DNA of 64,000 bases from Lunularia cruciata. Lineage: Eukaryota > Streptophyta > Marchantiopsida > Lunulariales > Lunulariaceae. Positions 10,222 through 22,204 of this stretch are shown in pieces. The DNA is taken from assembly GCA_948567375.1 (NCBI GenBank), contig OX419756.1, positions 4,593,001-4,657,000 on the forward strand. The letters run 5' to 3'. A program made the translations under genes and the position numbers. A model generated the notes under the pieces. That model was not told the DNA's origin, did not search any database, and worked only from the letters and a program-made list of their open reading frames with translations. Position 1 is the stretch's first letter. Each line of letters starts with the position of its first letter.

Positions 10222-11944
10222 AAAAAAAAGATTTATCCAAGCATGGATGAACTATATCATTCATCAAACTCATGGAAGTGGTTTGTGCATTATGAGGCCA
10301 AACTACATCACCAAGTAATGAAAGTGACCATATATTGTTCAAATGGCAATTTTGTGTACATCTTCCTCCATAATACTAAGTAAGTTGTAATTGCTCCATA
10401 GATCAAGTTTGATGAAGTGCTTGGCCCTATTGAGTTGATTGAACAGGTCATCCATGCAACAATGGGTATTTGTTCTTCAATGTTTATTGATTTAGTCCTT
10501 GGTAGTCAATGCACATGTGCATTGTCCCATCCTTCTTCACAAACAAGACAAGAGCCCCATAAGATGCATTGGATTGGATAAACTCTTTTTATAGCATATA
10601 CTCAATTTGAGCCTTACACTCCTCCAACTCATGAGGTGATAGTCAATATGGGGCCTTACAAGGAGGTGTAAGGAGGTGTCTTCCCTAGAAGTATCTTGAT
10701 TTTATGATCTACTCTCCTTTTTGGTGGTAATCATGAGGGTAAATCATCCAAAAAGACATCTTGAAACTCATTGACCACATCTTTCAAGTTCTTAAGAATT
10801 TGTCAATTGAGTTGTATACTCTGGACTTCTCTTATTAGACCCATGAAAAATCCATCTATCTTACCAATAGATGTTGTCCTTATGATATAGGAGGCAATTC
10901 TTGCCTTTGTGATCTTTCTTTAACTCCAAAGATCTCCCATTGCTAGTTCTCATTACTTTCTTTCTCTAATTGACCATGGGGTTGTAATGCTCCATCCATA
11001 GCATACCTAAGATCATATCATAAGAGCTAATTATATCATTCATCACTCAATTGCTTCTTGATACTCTCCTATAAAGAGTGTTACCTTTTAAGGTAACAAC
11101 TCAATCCTCTCTATTTGACTATTAAGTAACTCTACTTCTTCATTCTCATCCTTCTCTAGTTCCATCCCTAACTTTATTGCAATAGATCAAGACAAGAAAT
11201 TCTCTATTGCTCTTGGGTCTATCAATACTCTCAACTGATTGCCTTCTAGGACTCCATTTACAATAATTAGTTGTGTTTTTGTCTTCTTCTACCTCTACAC
11301 ACTTGTCTTCTTCCTTCCCCCGCTTTTACTCTTCTCCATCAAGCCAATAAGGCCATGAGGTACATTTATTGGTAATCTTTGTTTTCCAATGTGATTTCAA
11401 CATCCTACTCTTCAATTCATCTCTCCATGTTATTCAAAGGTTGCTTGTATTGAGGCTAAGGGCCTCTAGGAAGATGAGCACAACAATTAATGGTTGTGTG
11501 CCAAACTCGACCACAATTTTAACAATGTTGTTATTTTGCTTAAGCCTCTTCCCCTTGAGGGACTACATCTCTCCTTTCTTTGACCTGTCCCTGTTTTTCT
11601 TGTAGCAATCATGCTACTTGGTCTTGAACCAAATGGTTCCCAATTCCATAAGAAATGGTCCTCCAAAGTGTGGTGTTTCAACCCGATAATGTTGAGCTTA
11701 GACTACCCCTTCACCTCCTCCAAGTGCCCCTTTTATTCTTTGAGCATAGGCAATGGGTTCAAAAATAGTGCAAGGAATTTGTACTATTACCTCTTTTTGA
11801 ATTGTGCTCTTTTAGCCCCTATTTGAAATTGTCAAGAGCTTTTGTTAGACTCATATTAGTTATCAAGACCTACAAATCAAGAAATGCTTCCATGTATGCT
11901 TGTAAGCTATTCTTTTGCTTCAACTCCCATAGTCCCTGAAGTGA
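10222..11944 (-). pseudogene. Ty3/gypsy G3 gag-protease-RT remnant
   Basis: On the minus strand the order is gag end, CCHC zinc knuckle (CxNCGRVWHTTINC near 11500-11540), protease end (SYDMILGML and WMEHYNP near 11000-11030), RT start (the HELEE-like segment and FVKKDGTMHMCIDYQG near 10500-10600) and RT middle (MNDIVHPCLDK near 10250). The RT stops at the AT microsatellite. The gag differs from G1 and G2, so this is a third family. At about 11944 it joins G2 gag sequence in the same orientation, a chimeric junction. Confidence 0.7.
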
Positions 11945-12855
11945 TGGAGAAATAGTTTGGAGACCAATACTGTCTCCATAACTCAATCTCCTCCAAATGA
12001 GCTCTCCTAAACTCATGGTAGTCATCCATTGGCGGATCTTCCAAATACTAAAACAACCCCTTCCATGCCATGAAGGGTGTAAACAAAGTCAGGTTCCGCA
12101 TCTACTAGAGATCACACCAACTATCAAACTCCTAGATAAAGTTATCCAACTCAATGGTACCCATTGTACCAAAGTAATACCTAGGGCCTTTGGAGGCCCC
12201 TTAAATCTTGTCCATGTCCCACAACAACAGTGTGAACACACCAAGTGCAATCTCAACTAAATCAGCTCCTATGTCAAACTCCAACATAGAGTCAATCTCT
12301 TCCCTCATTGGGACTTGAGATACAAGATGATATCGAGTGCCACTCCACATAAATGCATTGTGTAATGTAGGGCTAACTCCTCTAGAATCCCCAACAAACT
12401 TTGTCATGACAAAGTAACCGCAACTGCAACCGCAAACCAGAACCACAAACTACAACCGCAAATTGTAACCACAAATACCCCACCAAGTGCCAACACCAAC
12501 CAATCACCACCAAGTGCTAAAACTAACGGATCACTACCCACTAATTGAGACAACTATACTAGGGGAAAGTGCAACCTATAACTTGCCATCACAACATGCA
12601 CTCTCATGGTCTGCAGGTCATCACTTCTTGCCTCACCAGAGAGAAATAAAGATAGTTTGATTGGTCATCACTCTAGCCTCACTACCAAGAGCACACCAGA
12701 GCACCAACGCTCAAAATTTAGGGCACCTCACACAAATGTGGTGCACAAATAGGAAGTAGAGAATAAAGGAGATCCAATCACAAGAAATCTAAATGAGAAC
12801 CCTCCATCTCATAAAACAACATGAGATTGACTCTACCACCATTTGGCATTTGATG
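11945..12855 (-). pseudogene. G2 gag start (inverted fragment)
   Basis: The minus strand reads VLVCGCSCGYFVMTKFVGDSRGV-type sequence, matching the start of gag in copy 2 (29934 onward), then the ELDNFI-like and gag segments down to the W-x-x-NYFSI piece. Between 12500 and 12855 lies the leader, with no open frame. The PBS-like sequence just inside the LTR reads ATGGTGGTAGAGTC. Confidence 0.6.
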
Positions 12856-14110
12856 CAAGAGGAGTTTGTATCTACATCCTAAGCTACCAGGATCACCAAG
12901 AATGGGATCAAACTGCCTCTCCTAGCCAAAGCTACAAGTATATAGATAATAGTGGCACAATCACTAGGACAACAAGTGAGGGTGGACTAGTTGGCCAGGG
13001 CATCAGTCTATGAACAAGAGATCTAGGGGTCAAACCCTATTGCACACAATCTAGTAGGATGGGCAGATTTTGCCAACCAATGACCAAGATCTACTCTAAA
13101 CTAGCTAGCCTCAAGCCAGCAAGTTGGCTTGTTGGCCCTTCAAGGCCTTTGTAGCCTCTCATAGCCCACCACCTTATGCCTTGAAGCCTCTAAATGCCAA
13201 ATCAGGCCTTCTTCTTGCCACTTTGAATCTCCTCCAATATTTTGCAAAACTCCTCCAAATCTGGCCAAAATTTGACGTAAATCCTAAATTTGGCTAAACA
13301 CCAAATCCTCTACTAACTCTTCACTTGAGCCAAATTGAAAAAAAAAGTCTCTCCAAATCATTACTTCACGGGGGTGGGTTCCCAACTCCACCTTCAATTT
13401 CACTTTTTGAGCCCAACTCACAACAAATTGGTCTTACTTTCACCTCATGAGCTCAAAATCACAACCACTGCTCAAAATTTGGCCAGTGCTTTCACACACC
13501 ATCTGCCTTACTGCCAAATCTGCATCAAGCAACGAGCTTCTACACACTAGGAAAAAACTGAACTTCAATCGAGCTACCAACGATCCATCGAGCTTGGAGA
13601 TACCACCAACACTCAAAGTTCTTACACTTGATTTCCCCTTGACTTCACTTCTTTGATGTAATCAGATTGTTTACAACTCTCAAATCAACTCAACTCAAAT
13701 CAATACTTGATATGTCACTCTATAAAATGCAAACAACTGGGCACTGATTACAATCAAGCCACACCCACTCTAGCTAAGAGAATCCATGTGACACTCGCCG
13801 GCCTCTGTCCACCACAGCCAGAAACTCAAAGGCTCAACATTAGAGAAGTGAGCTCTCAGGAGCTACACTTTGAAAGTATACCCTTGGACTTAAGCTAGGT
13901 CTGAAACCCTAAGAGTCCCCCTGACAACACACTCGACGGTGCAAACGGTGCAAAGTGATGGTGGGCCTCACCATGATATCAGTACCTTGAACACAAAATC
14001 TGACCATCAAAAAATAGTCTATGGGAAACTGCTGAAATACCTCTAACTACTATCATTAAAACTCTAGTGTCCAAGCAATCTAGATGTGACACTACGAATG
14101 GCATGCCAAT
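12856..14110 (-). repeat. G2 5' LTR (inverted, 5' end truncated)
   Basis: Inverted sequence matches the LTR of both G2 copies (for example the GAACTCAAAGGCTCAACAT stretch near 13830) and extends to about 12856, just before the PBS-like sequence. The outer end is cut at 14100 (GGCATGCC), where inverted G1 sequence begins. Length suggests that G2 LTRs exceed 1 kb. No gene is seen; the small open frames here are not coding. Confidence 0.55.
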
Positions 14111-15712
14111 CTTACTCAAAGGTGTCAAACATCCTAATCAGAAATTCTCACCTTGGTGTTGTACTTTGAATTTGTTATCGGGTCCAATCAAATTGAACCT
14201 TATGACATTCAAGCCAAGGCAAATCCAAAATGACATCATAGTGTAGAGGTGCCACTACAAGCCTCATAGATTCCAAATACTCCTTCCCAATTTTGAATGT
14301 AACAAGATGTGAGATACGGAATGCAGAACTCTTTCTACCATCCGCCATCATCGATCTGCTTCTAATTACTAGCTTGATAGGAATACATAATTCCTTTGCT
14401 AATTGCATGGACATGCAATTCTTTGAACTTCCAAAATCAACCAAAATCCTACAACCATAATCTGTGAAGCAAGTGAAGAAAACTTGCATAGGTTGAGCCT
14501 TTGATCCCATTAGAACTAATCAATTCCCAATAGGTGACTTGAAATCTCCTACTAGGATTCATTGTTTCCATTATCATCCTACTTCACAAACTCCATATCG
14601 GCAACTTGTCAAGGTCTCCCATTCTTGAGTGGACATTCAACAATGTGATGTTCAATTTGGCAATAATGGAAACAACCACCATTTGTCATCATTTTTCTCT
14701 ATTTGTAATGCCAAGTGGTCTCCATTGAATGGCATCAATCTCCATTAGTGTCGGCTCTTCCACCAATCTGTAATGTATTGGTAAGTTTTGTGGAGGTCAA
14801 GGTCAAGACCAAGTTGTTGCAACCAAGGAATCAAAGCGTTTGGCCAACCGCATGGCTTCCTCCAAGTGTTATGGCTCTCGTATAGTTACCTCTAATTTGG
14901 TTCATGACTTGAAGCCCCTCACATATTGATCCAGAGCTTTGCCTTCTAGTATATCTCAAATTTGCATGATGGTATTTTGGAATTACGTGATGTTATTTCT
15001 TACAGAGCCAATTTGCTTCAACTCTACCAACCTATCTTGTGTAGTTTGTGTGGTATTTATAGCTTAGAATCAATCAATTATTGCACTTTTGAATTCTACC
15101 CAAGTCAAGATTGGTGTAACAAATTGTTCTTTGGCTACCTCCACTCGGAATTGTCACCATAGCTTTGCTACTCCATCCAATTGATTGGAAGCCAAGAGAA
15201 TCTATTTTTGTTCATCTTGAAGATAGGTAGCTTCAAAATAATATTCACAGTCAAAAAAATTATTTTCCACTACACCCGAGAGATTCTTACCTTCAAACAC
15301 CTTAGGTTTTGGAAACGGGATTTGGTCTTCTCCTTCTTGAATTGGTGTTCTCTCTATATGCTCTTGTCGTTGATGGTCTTGTTTATCCAACAATTGAGGA
15401 AGGTGCTCAATTTATTGTTGCATAGCAATAATAACCTCTGGCATTGCCACCATGACTACTACTCTATCACACTACTCCAAATTTATCTAATTTATTAACA
15501 CATAGATGTAACACATCTACTGCTCTCCATAGGTTACAACCGGAAGTACCAAGGGATCCTTGAACAAGGTGATTTCATTTAGAAAATTCTACCCAAAGCG
15601 TGAGGTAATGAAATGTGTGATATGATACTTGGGTAACACCCAGACAAAAAACTCCCAATGGTTTGATGATAATGGATTTGGTGGTCCATAAATTCCAACC
15701 ATCCCATTCTTA
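14110..15712 (-). pseudogene. G1 gag and protease (block A, inverted)
   Basis: From the LTR inward the minus strand encodes a retrotransposon gag (KPKVFEGK near 15310, FDCEYYFEAT, EQK), a degraded zinc knuckle (CQIEHHIVEC near 14650) and a retropepsin-like protease at 14175-14510 (open for 111 codons; ILVDFGSSKNCM in place of the usual VDxGSSxNF, and YDVILDLPWLECH). The element breaks off at 14110 before RT. The same segment is at 36890-38645 in block B. Confidence 0.75.
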
Positions 15713-15723
15713 CTTTGATACCA
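15713..15723 (-). promoter_or_regulatory. G1 primer-binding site
   Basis: Directly inside the LTR the minus strand reads TGGTATCAAAG, a near match to the initiator methionine tRNA 3' end (TGGTATCAGAGC) used to prime reverse transcription. An identical site is at 38634-38644. Confidence 0.75.
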
Positions 15724-15724
15724 A

Positions 15725-16188
15725 TGTAAAAGACCGAGACTGAGGAGAGAAATAAGAGAATGGAAGATCACATTGGGACACTTGAGTGTGGAAAACTCCA
15801 AATGTCTACCATGAGCTTTGGCTTTGGTATTTATAAGGAGCATACAAGGCTCTTAAGAAGCTTCTCAAGAAGCTTCCTTGAGCCGCTTTCTTGGAGTGCA
15901 AGCCAAGTTAACCGAGAACCTTCTCAAGAAGTTTCCTTCTAGAAGTTGCCTATTTGGCATGCACGCTAAGCTAGTTAGAAGCTACATACTTGGGTTACTT
16001 AGAAGCTAACTAGGAAGCTTAACAAGAAACTTCTTCTTAGAAGTTGCCACTTGGCATGCACGTTACCCAATACTTGGGAAGGTACCAAGTAGCTTCTTAG
16101 ATACTTCTAGAATATTCTAGGCTAATTTAGCCCATTTCCTACTTTGTTAGCCGTGACTCACTTTGTCATTGAACTCCATATTGTTAAA
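15725..16188 (-). repeat. G1 5' LTR (block A, inverted)
   Basis: Bounded by TGTAAAAGACC on the plus strand and ATTGTTAA at the other end, the inverse of the G1 LTR termini. It contains the inverted TATA region near 15830 and several GAAGCTTC palindromes. Confidence 0.85.
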
Positions 16189-16191
16189 AGT

Positions 16192-16450
16192 CAGGTACCA
16201 TTGGAAAGCTCTTGACGAGACAAACATTATAGAGGAGGGTCGTGAGTTTTTTTCTATTTTCAAAGTCTAATTCATCCATTTAGACCTCAAAAATTGGCTC
16301 TGAAGTTTTCAAGGTGTTTTCTACTCCTGCCTTATAAGTGGAAGTTCTCTTTTGGTACACCTCTATTTGATCTGCTTAGTCCATCATATGTAACATCTTT
16401 CCATATGTTACCAAGCCAATTTTCACAGCTAGATAATATTTATAAATATT
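16192..16450 (-). repeat. L4 LTR fragment (block A)
   Basis: The text matches the 5' half of the L4 LTR in inverse orientation (for example TTCTATTTTCAAAGTC and ATATGTTACCAAGCC). Its partner in block B is at 39880-40145, with the same neighbours on both sides. Confidence 0.7.
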
Positions 16451-16689
16451 GTATTACACGCATGGGCCATAGTGGTCCTTGGTTTAGTGGATAGGTTCTT
16501 AAATGAAGGGCACCTTTCTTTTATTGGGACCTATCATGATAGTGGACTTAGGTACTTATGCCTTTCAGTCATATCTTTGCTTTGCACATGACTTATGCTA
16601 GGCCTTGCATGCACATCACTCCCCAAGTTTATTGACTTGTGATATGAAGCCATGAAAGAGTGCGTCGTCAATAACTTACTTTATGGAGG
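16451..16689 (+). other. ISCA2 upstream sequence, block A
   Basis: No gene is seen. The stretch is duplicated at 40150-40365, and its last 60 bases also resemble the region just before exon 1 of copy C (58550-58610), so it is probably the old promoter and 5' leader of ISCA2. Confidence 0.4.
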
Positions 16690-17462
16690 CAACGTGGAGG
16701 AGAGCAGTGGTGCAAAAGCTTGCACAAAATTCACATCAATTCATAGAAGTGGGTTTAAAGCAGAGTAGTAGTTGGGAACTTATGGGAATTAGGGAGGGGA
16801 CTAGTAATGGGACTGCTGTAGCAGGATCATAAGGCAAATAAGCAAGGTAAACTTTGTAGATGTAAGATGGGAGTTTCAAGGTAAATGTTCTGGTATTCTG
16901 CCAAGATTCTCAACAACTGGATGGCATGAGCACTCAAATCAGGAATTCAACAGAAGGCCAAGGTGGTCAAAGCTATCCATGTCCACGGCAGCTGCTGAGG
17001 TTTCTTAGTCTTCAAATGAAAGGATCATCATTAGTGAAAGTTGTATTAAGATATTTCACTCTTACTTCTGGAATGTACGTCCATATGCTTAACAGTTTGT
17101 GATAAAGGACCGGAGGATGGTTAGAGTTAGCATGTTCGTCTTATAGCCTTGATATCAGTCAAGGCCCTAAGATGAGATGTGTTCTTTGAGTTGGTAATTC
17201 AAAACGTAAAATCCTAAACCCAAGACAGTTAAAGATGGTTTCTTACTAAACCTTTTTCTTGCTGAATTTACTTTTGCACTCTTGTTGAAATCCTGTTCTG
17301 TCTTGTCATGGCTTGGTTATGTTTGTAGACATTGAGAGAAATTCAGCAAGATGAAGGACGAGAAGGACATCAGAAGATGTTCCGGTTAAGTGTTGATGGT
17401 GGGGGTTGTTCAGGTTTCCTATACAATTTCAGTCTCGACGACAACCTTAAGCCAGACGACAG
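16690..17462 (+). pseudogene. ISCA2: ISCA2-like Fe-S assembly gene, copy A (exons 1-2 only)
   Basis: Exon 2 (17329-17462, after a TTTGTAG acceptor and before GTACTG) reads [10 protein letters not shown]-type sequence, [11 protein letters not shown] and DDNLKPDD, the core of A-type Fe-S scaffold ISCA2, which with ISCA1 and IBA57 matures mitochondrial [4Fe-4S] proteins. Exon 1 (to 17050) holds the presequence region but is frameshifted, and its donor GT has become AT. The sequence leaves ISCA2 soon after exon 2 and runs into the coiled-coil repeat, so exons 3 and 4, with the CxC iron-binding motif, are missing. Confidence 0.75.
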
Positions 17463-17589
17463 GTACTGACGATAAGGAGATGAGAGTTTTCAGACTTCAC
17501 TTGTCCGGATATTCTCTGCTGTAAGGTGCAGGGTTGAGGGTTTCGACAAGGTTTAGGGTTAGTTCTCCTAAGTATTTTGGCAACGGGAT

Positions 17590-17935
17590 TGCACAAGGAA
17601 ATGGAAAAGGAAGCAAAGAGAGCCCAAATTCTTGAAGGATTGTTGGAGGAGTTGAGAGCAAAGAACGAAAGAATCAAAGCTGAAGACCATTGAGCAATTG
17701 GAAGAAGTGCGAGACCAATTTGTTGACATGCTGAAGGAGGAAGCATAAGGAAAAGCTCTAAAGGTGAAGATCCATGATTTGAAACTTTAGGCTTAGAAGT
17801 TGGAGGGAAAGACTTGAAAGAATTACAAAGAAGAGTGCATGGACAAACTTGCACTTTGGCTGAAAGAACATTTGCATTACAAGTTCACAAGAAAGGAGAC
17901 CACCATTATGTATATGGAATCTGGTTTTTTATTAT
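17590..17935 (+). pseudogene. Unidentified coiled-coil repeat, block A copy 1
   Basis: The plus strand has fragments of a charged, heptad-like protein: KEAKRAQILEGLLEELRAKNER, the segment around QLEEVRDQFVDMLKEEA, then DKLALWLKEHL-like sequence. The frame is interrupted. I do not recognise the family. It occurs again at 18940-19180, 40575-40870 and, inverted, at 23703-24310 and 53735-54310. The following AT-rich 1 kb has intron-like pieces (TTTTGTAGCAG) but no coding sequence. Confidence 0.45.
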
Positions 17936-20290
17936 ATAAACCATATTTGTAATATTTGAGCCAATAATTTGTATTCTCTTTTCCACTAAGGATATTTGGT
18001 ATGATTTATTATCTTTTTCAATTCTAAATTATTTTTTTATTCTTGTGGTAATATAGATAGTTATAAGCAACAAATTTGATTTTGTAGCAGATTTTTCTTA
18101 TGTAATGCTATCTCTAAACTCATTATTTCTTAAAATTTTGGTGATACTTAATTAAGTATTAAAATAATAATATATAATATATTTATTATTAATTTTATTT
18201 GTGAAAAAGAAAGCTAAGTATGAACTTTGGTTGATAGAAACAAAATTGGAAAAAAATTCATTCAGAAAAATGATCAATAGGATGCAAAGAAAAAAGAAAT
18301 AAAACCACACCTCAAATTTAAATTAACAGATATAAGGACATTATCTATGTTAACTTAAGAAAGTCCTGCTCACAAATGAATAACAAGTTTAGAATTGCAA
18401 TAATATAAAATTGTTTTTATACACGATGTCAAATCCTCTCAAAGCTTTCACTTTCAATTATAGATGTTCCAAGTAAGTATAGTTGTGGAAGTTGTTTTTC
18501 ATAAAAATAAAATTATTCATAAATCCTAACTTTTAATATTTATTTGTCATGATACTTGTATTTCATCCCTTTTGAATCCATTAGCTGTTTTCAAGATGGA
18601 CACCTATTGATCACTGGTTAGTTTTTTGCTGTCTTTGGTAAATTGTCATCTTTTCATTTTGTTGCAAAAATAATATTATAAAAATTTGTGATTCAAAATT
18701 TATACCATGTGAATTAAGTTTCATTATACTATTCTCTATAATTTTCTTTCTAATATTTAAACACAAATTTTTATTTATTACAGTTAGTAAATCTTTGTAC
18801 TATATTCACTTGATTACACCAACTTGAGCTGCTTCTTTATTTAATTTTTTTAATAAAATAAAAATATGTACCTTGAAATAAATTATCTCAAAATACCAAT
18901 TACATCAAATTATTCAAATACATGAGATTTGTCTAAATCTGAAGACCATTCAGTAATTGGAAGAAGTGTGAGACCAATTTGTGCACATGCTGAAGGAGGA
19001 AGCATAAGGGAAGGGTCTAAAGATGAAGATCCATGATTTGAAGCTTTAGTTTAGGAGTTGGAGGGAAAGACTTACCGGGAAGAGTGCATGGACAAACTTG
19101 CACTTCGGCTGAAAGAACACTTGTATTACAAGTTCACAAGCAAAGAGACTATCCTTATGTTTGTGGAATCTGGTTATTTATTATATAAACCATGCTCTCA
19201 CTTTGGCTGAAAGAATTCTTGTATTACAAGTTCACAAGTAAAGAGACTATCCTTATGTATACGGAATGTGGTTATTTATTATATAAACCATGCTTGTAAT
19301 ATTTGAGACAATAATGAATTTTTTCTTTTCCAGTAATACTGGGTATGATTTATTGTCTCTTTCAATTTTAATTCGTTTTTTTTTCTTGTGGTAATATAGA
19401 TAGTTATAAGTAAAAATTGATTTTGTTGCAGATTGTTCTTATCCAATGCTATATCTAAACTCATTATTTCTCAGAATTTTGGTGATAGTTAATCTAGTAT
19501 TAAAACATAAATAATTGATTTAATATTTAATATTTTTGTTTTTATTCTTGAAAAATAAAACAAAGTAAGAAATCTCGATTATAGAATAAAAAGTGAGAAA
19601 AAGGATCGATAGGATGCCAATAGAAAAAGAGCATACCTCAAATTAAACTATTAGATATGAAGATACTATCTAAGATAATTTCAACTTAAAAAATTGTTGC
19701 TCATAATGAATAACGAGTTTAGAATTGCAATAATATAAAATTGGCTTTATACACGGAGTCAAATCCCTCAAAGCTTCCACTTTCAATTATCGGTGTTCCA
19801 AGTAAGTGCAGTTTGTGAAAGTTCCTTTTCATAAAAAGAAAATTATTTATTCATAAATCCTAAATAAATTTTAATATTTATATGTCATGATACTTGTATT
19901 TCGCCCCTTTCAAATCCGTTGGGTTTTTCAAGATGGACACCTATTGATCACTGATTAGTTTTTTAGTTTCTGGTAAATTGTCATCTTTTCATTTTTGTTG
20001 CCAAAACAATGTTATAAAATCATTGTGTGATTCAAAATTTACACCATGTGAATTAATTTTCATTAAACCATTCTCTATAATGTTCTTTCTATTATTTAAA
20101 CACAGAAATTTATTTAATACAGAAAGTAAATCTTTGTCCTATATTCACTTGGTTATACCAACGCGAGCTGCCTCTTTATTAAGTAAATTTTTTTAATAAA
20201 ATAAAAATAAGTGTCTTGAAATGAATTATCTAGATATATCAATTACATCAAATTATCCAAATACATGAGATTTGTCTAAACTATAAATGA
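17680..20290 (+). repeat. About 1.3-kb tandem duplication in block A
   Basis: Two tandem units, about 17680-18940 and 18945-20290, start with the coiled-coil piece and continue through the same AT-rich sequence. Block B has a single unit (40580-41900), so the duplication happened in A after the blocks separated, or one unit was lost from B. Within the second unit an 89-bp stretch around 19110-19280 is itself doubled. Confidence 0.75.
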
Positions 20291-21134
20291 ATTTTAAACA
20301 TTCTTTCTTTTAAATGTGAAGTCATTCATTCTGTTGGCTCTGTACAACATTCTTCTCAATAGTTTGACACTTAACGGAAACTTATGGATTCTTTATAAAA
20401 GTTTTTGAATCATGGTAGGAAGATTAAAATAGTGCTCAACGGTGTATGAAAAGCTTTTTCAAATCCTGGACTTCAGCCACTAGTTTGTTTGCTTCGTGAG
20501 CAGATCCCAGATGCGCCTCAGATAATATGTAGACATGGATTTGTCAAAAATGTCAAGAGTGACACCAGCCGCGCATGTGGAAATAAGTCACGCTCTGACA
20601 GTCCAGAAGACTTGGTTTTTACTGGGTAGCGAATTCGCAGATAATTACGCTGATCTTGTTATCTGATTTAATTGGAATCAAACAAGCCACTGTTCGTTGG
20701 ACGACGAAATCAGATGCAGATCATATGGATATCCGAAATGCGCTCGAGCTCTCTCACTTCGCTCGATACTTCGGGTAATTATCAGGCTCCTCAGATGGAA
20801 GCTCGGATAGAGTGCAGATAATTTACCGGGATTCTTTATTCGACATATATTCTATAGAATGTATGGAGCAATAAATGATAGCGAAAAATGTTGGGAGTTT
20901 TCTAGGCCCAAACTTGATTGTAATAGCATCCTCGACGTTTTCCCGAGCAGACTGGAACCTTCATCTGAACAGCTTTTACCTGTTTACCTGTTCGACCGCC
21001 ACGCGGAGAATCCACCACAAGGAATTTTATTTCTATATCTTAAGGGCATTGGTTGGCCGCGTGGTGACATTGTAAAGTCATTCGTAGGCAGTGGACCTCG
21101 GTTTCAAGTCTGTTAATTTTCTGAATTTGCAAAT
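20291..21134 (+). other. Non-coding stretch downstream of terpene synthase, block A
   Basis: Shared with block B (41900-42723). Short open frames on the plus strand are not conserved between the two copies in frame, so I see no gene. It is the 3' flank of the minus-strand terpene synthase. Confidence 0.4.
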
Positions 21135-21735
21135 CTAATCTGATATTTTCTTGTACCGAGCGGATTCATTGTGCCACTTGACCGTTCCAGAGATCAAACC
21201 CCTACATATTCGGGCGTACTCGTCCACTGCAGGATGGAACTTGGAAGAAGCAAGGGACTTCAAGTCTGATACTGCTCTCTCAACATCCTTGATCGCATTA
21301 TCATGCTTTTCTGAGAGTATGCCCAATGGCTTCTGTGTAGGAGCACTTCCAATGGTGCATGATCAAGTATACCACGTTCGGAGGACTTTTGTTTTCAATA
21401 CATTCTTGTGAGCGCAGATTCAATTTCCAGGGAAGCTCAAGGGTTAATTGATGTTCTGAATCAAGGATCCAGATTTAATCATGATCAGCGGAAGCATAGG
21501 AAAAGCAGACAAAGCTCGAAGTGATCAAATTAGAAGGCGCGGATCTATTACCTTGTAAAAGGATGACGCGTCGTTATGCCAGGCCAAGACATCACTTGTG
21601 GCATCCAAAAGGGCATCCATCTGAGGGTTGAATAACAAACTGTAAGGTAAAGCTGGTAATCCGAGATAGCACATTCTCCTCTCTGCGTAGACCTTCAGGA
21701 GCATACGAACATAGTCACTGTTCAAGAAAAGCAAT
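21135..21735 (-). pseudogene. Microbial-type terpene synthase, copy A (two 3' exons)
   Basis: The upstream exon (21735-21552) reads KVYAERRMCYLGLPALPYSL, DALLDATSDVLAWHND and SSFYK, then a GTAATA donor. The last exon (21455-21135) carries KDVERAVSDLKSL and ARICRGLISGTVKWHNESA. The ND-x-x-S segment and the WISGTVKWH-like tail match class I terpene synthases. One base is lost at the start of the last exon and the frame shifts inside it. Everything 5' of 21735 was removed where the copia remnant abuts. Confidence 0.65.
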
Positions 21736-21813
21736 TTATACTTTTAATTGAATTTGCTAGTGATATACATGATGTGTGTATGTTGGTGTCACTCTTGGCT
21801 GATTCTTGACAAT

Positions 21814-21825
21814 TGGTATCAGAGC
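21814..21825 (+). promoter_or_regulatory. C1 primer-binding site (block A)
   Basis: TGGTATCAGAGC is an exact complement of the initiator Met-tRNA 3' end and lies 2 bases inside the LTR end, the usual place for a copia element. Confidence 0.9.
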
Positions 21826-22039
21826 GAGTAAAGAGAGAGGAGAGTATTTTGCTATTAAGGTTACATCAGAGAGAAATCAAAGGGAATCAAGGGCAGCACC
21901 TGGTGTGAGGAGAGCCGCAGGAATCAAAGACAAAGAGGACTTGCACCACCCATTGGTTATTATCGGGAGGGAAAATAGGGAAAGGAATTATTATTAGGAA
22001 AATTATTAATGGGAAAATAGGGAAAGGAAGTAAATGGCA

Positions 22040-22204
22040 GGAACAACAGTGGGGAAAGGAAGTGAATGCCAGGAACAACAGCGGGGATTGAATGCAGCAT
22101 AGTGTGCACGGTGTTCTTGGCCACCTCCTGAGGTGTTGGTGTCAGTACATTAAAACCGAGAAGAATCATGTTGGGCCTCAGCAAAATGCCTTTGAGGATG
22201 ATCT
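22040..22204 (-). pseudogene. Fructose-bisphosphate aldolase fragment (copy A)
   Basis: The minus strand reads ILKGILLRPNMI, TPQEVAKNTVHTML and IPAVVPGIHFLS. Class I aldolases have the same run (EGxLLKPxMV, TPxxVAxYT, PxAVPGIxFLSGG), which includes the Schiff-base lysine neighbourhood; here the lysine of LLKP has become R. Only some 55 codons are present, without introns. The fragment is fused in frame to the CSP41b fragment and ends in a short tandem repeat of TTGTTCCTGxCATT. Confidence 0.75.

Noticed and set aside
17938-18900. Intron-like AT-rich stretches with TTTTGTAGCAG as evidence for a spliced gene
   Set aside because: No exon with a conserved frame follows in any of the three copies.
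21151-21411. Plus-strand frames opposite the terpene synthase exons
   Set aside because: They are reverse shadows; splice sites and motifs are all on the minus strand.
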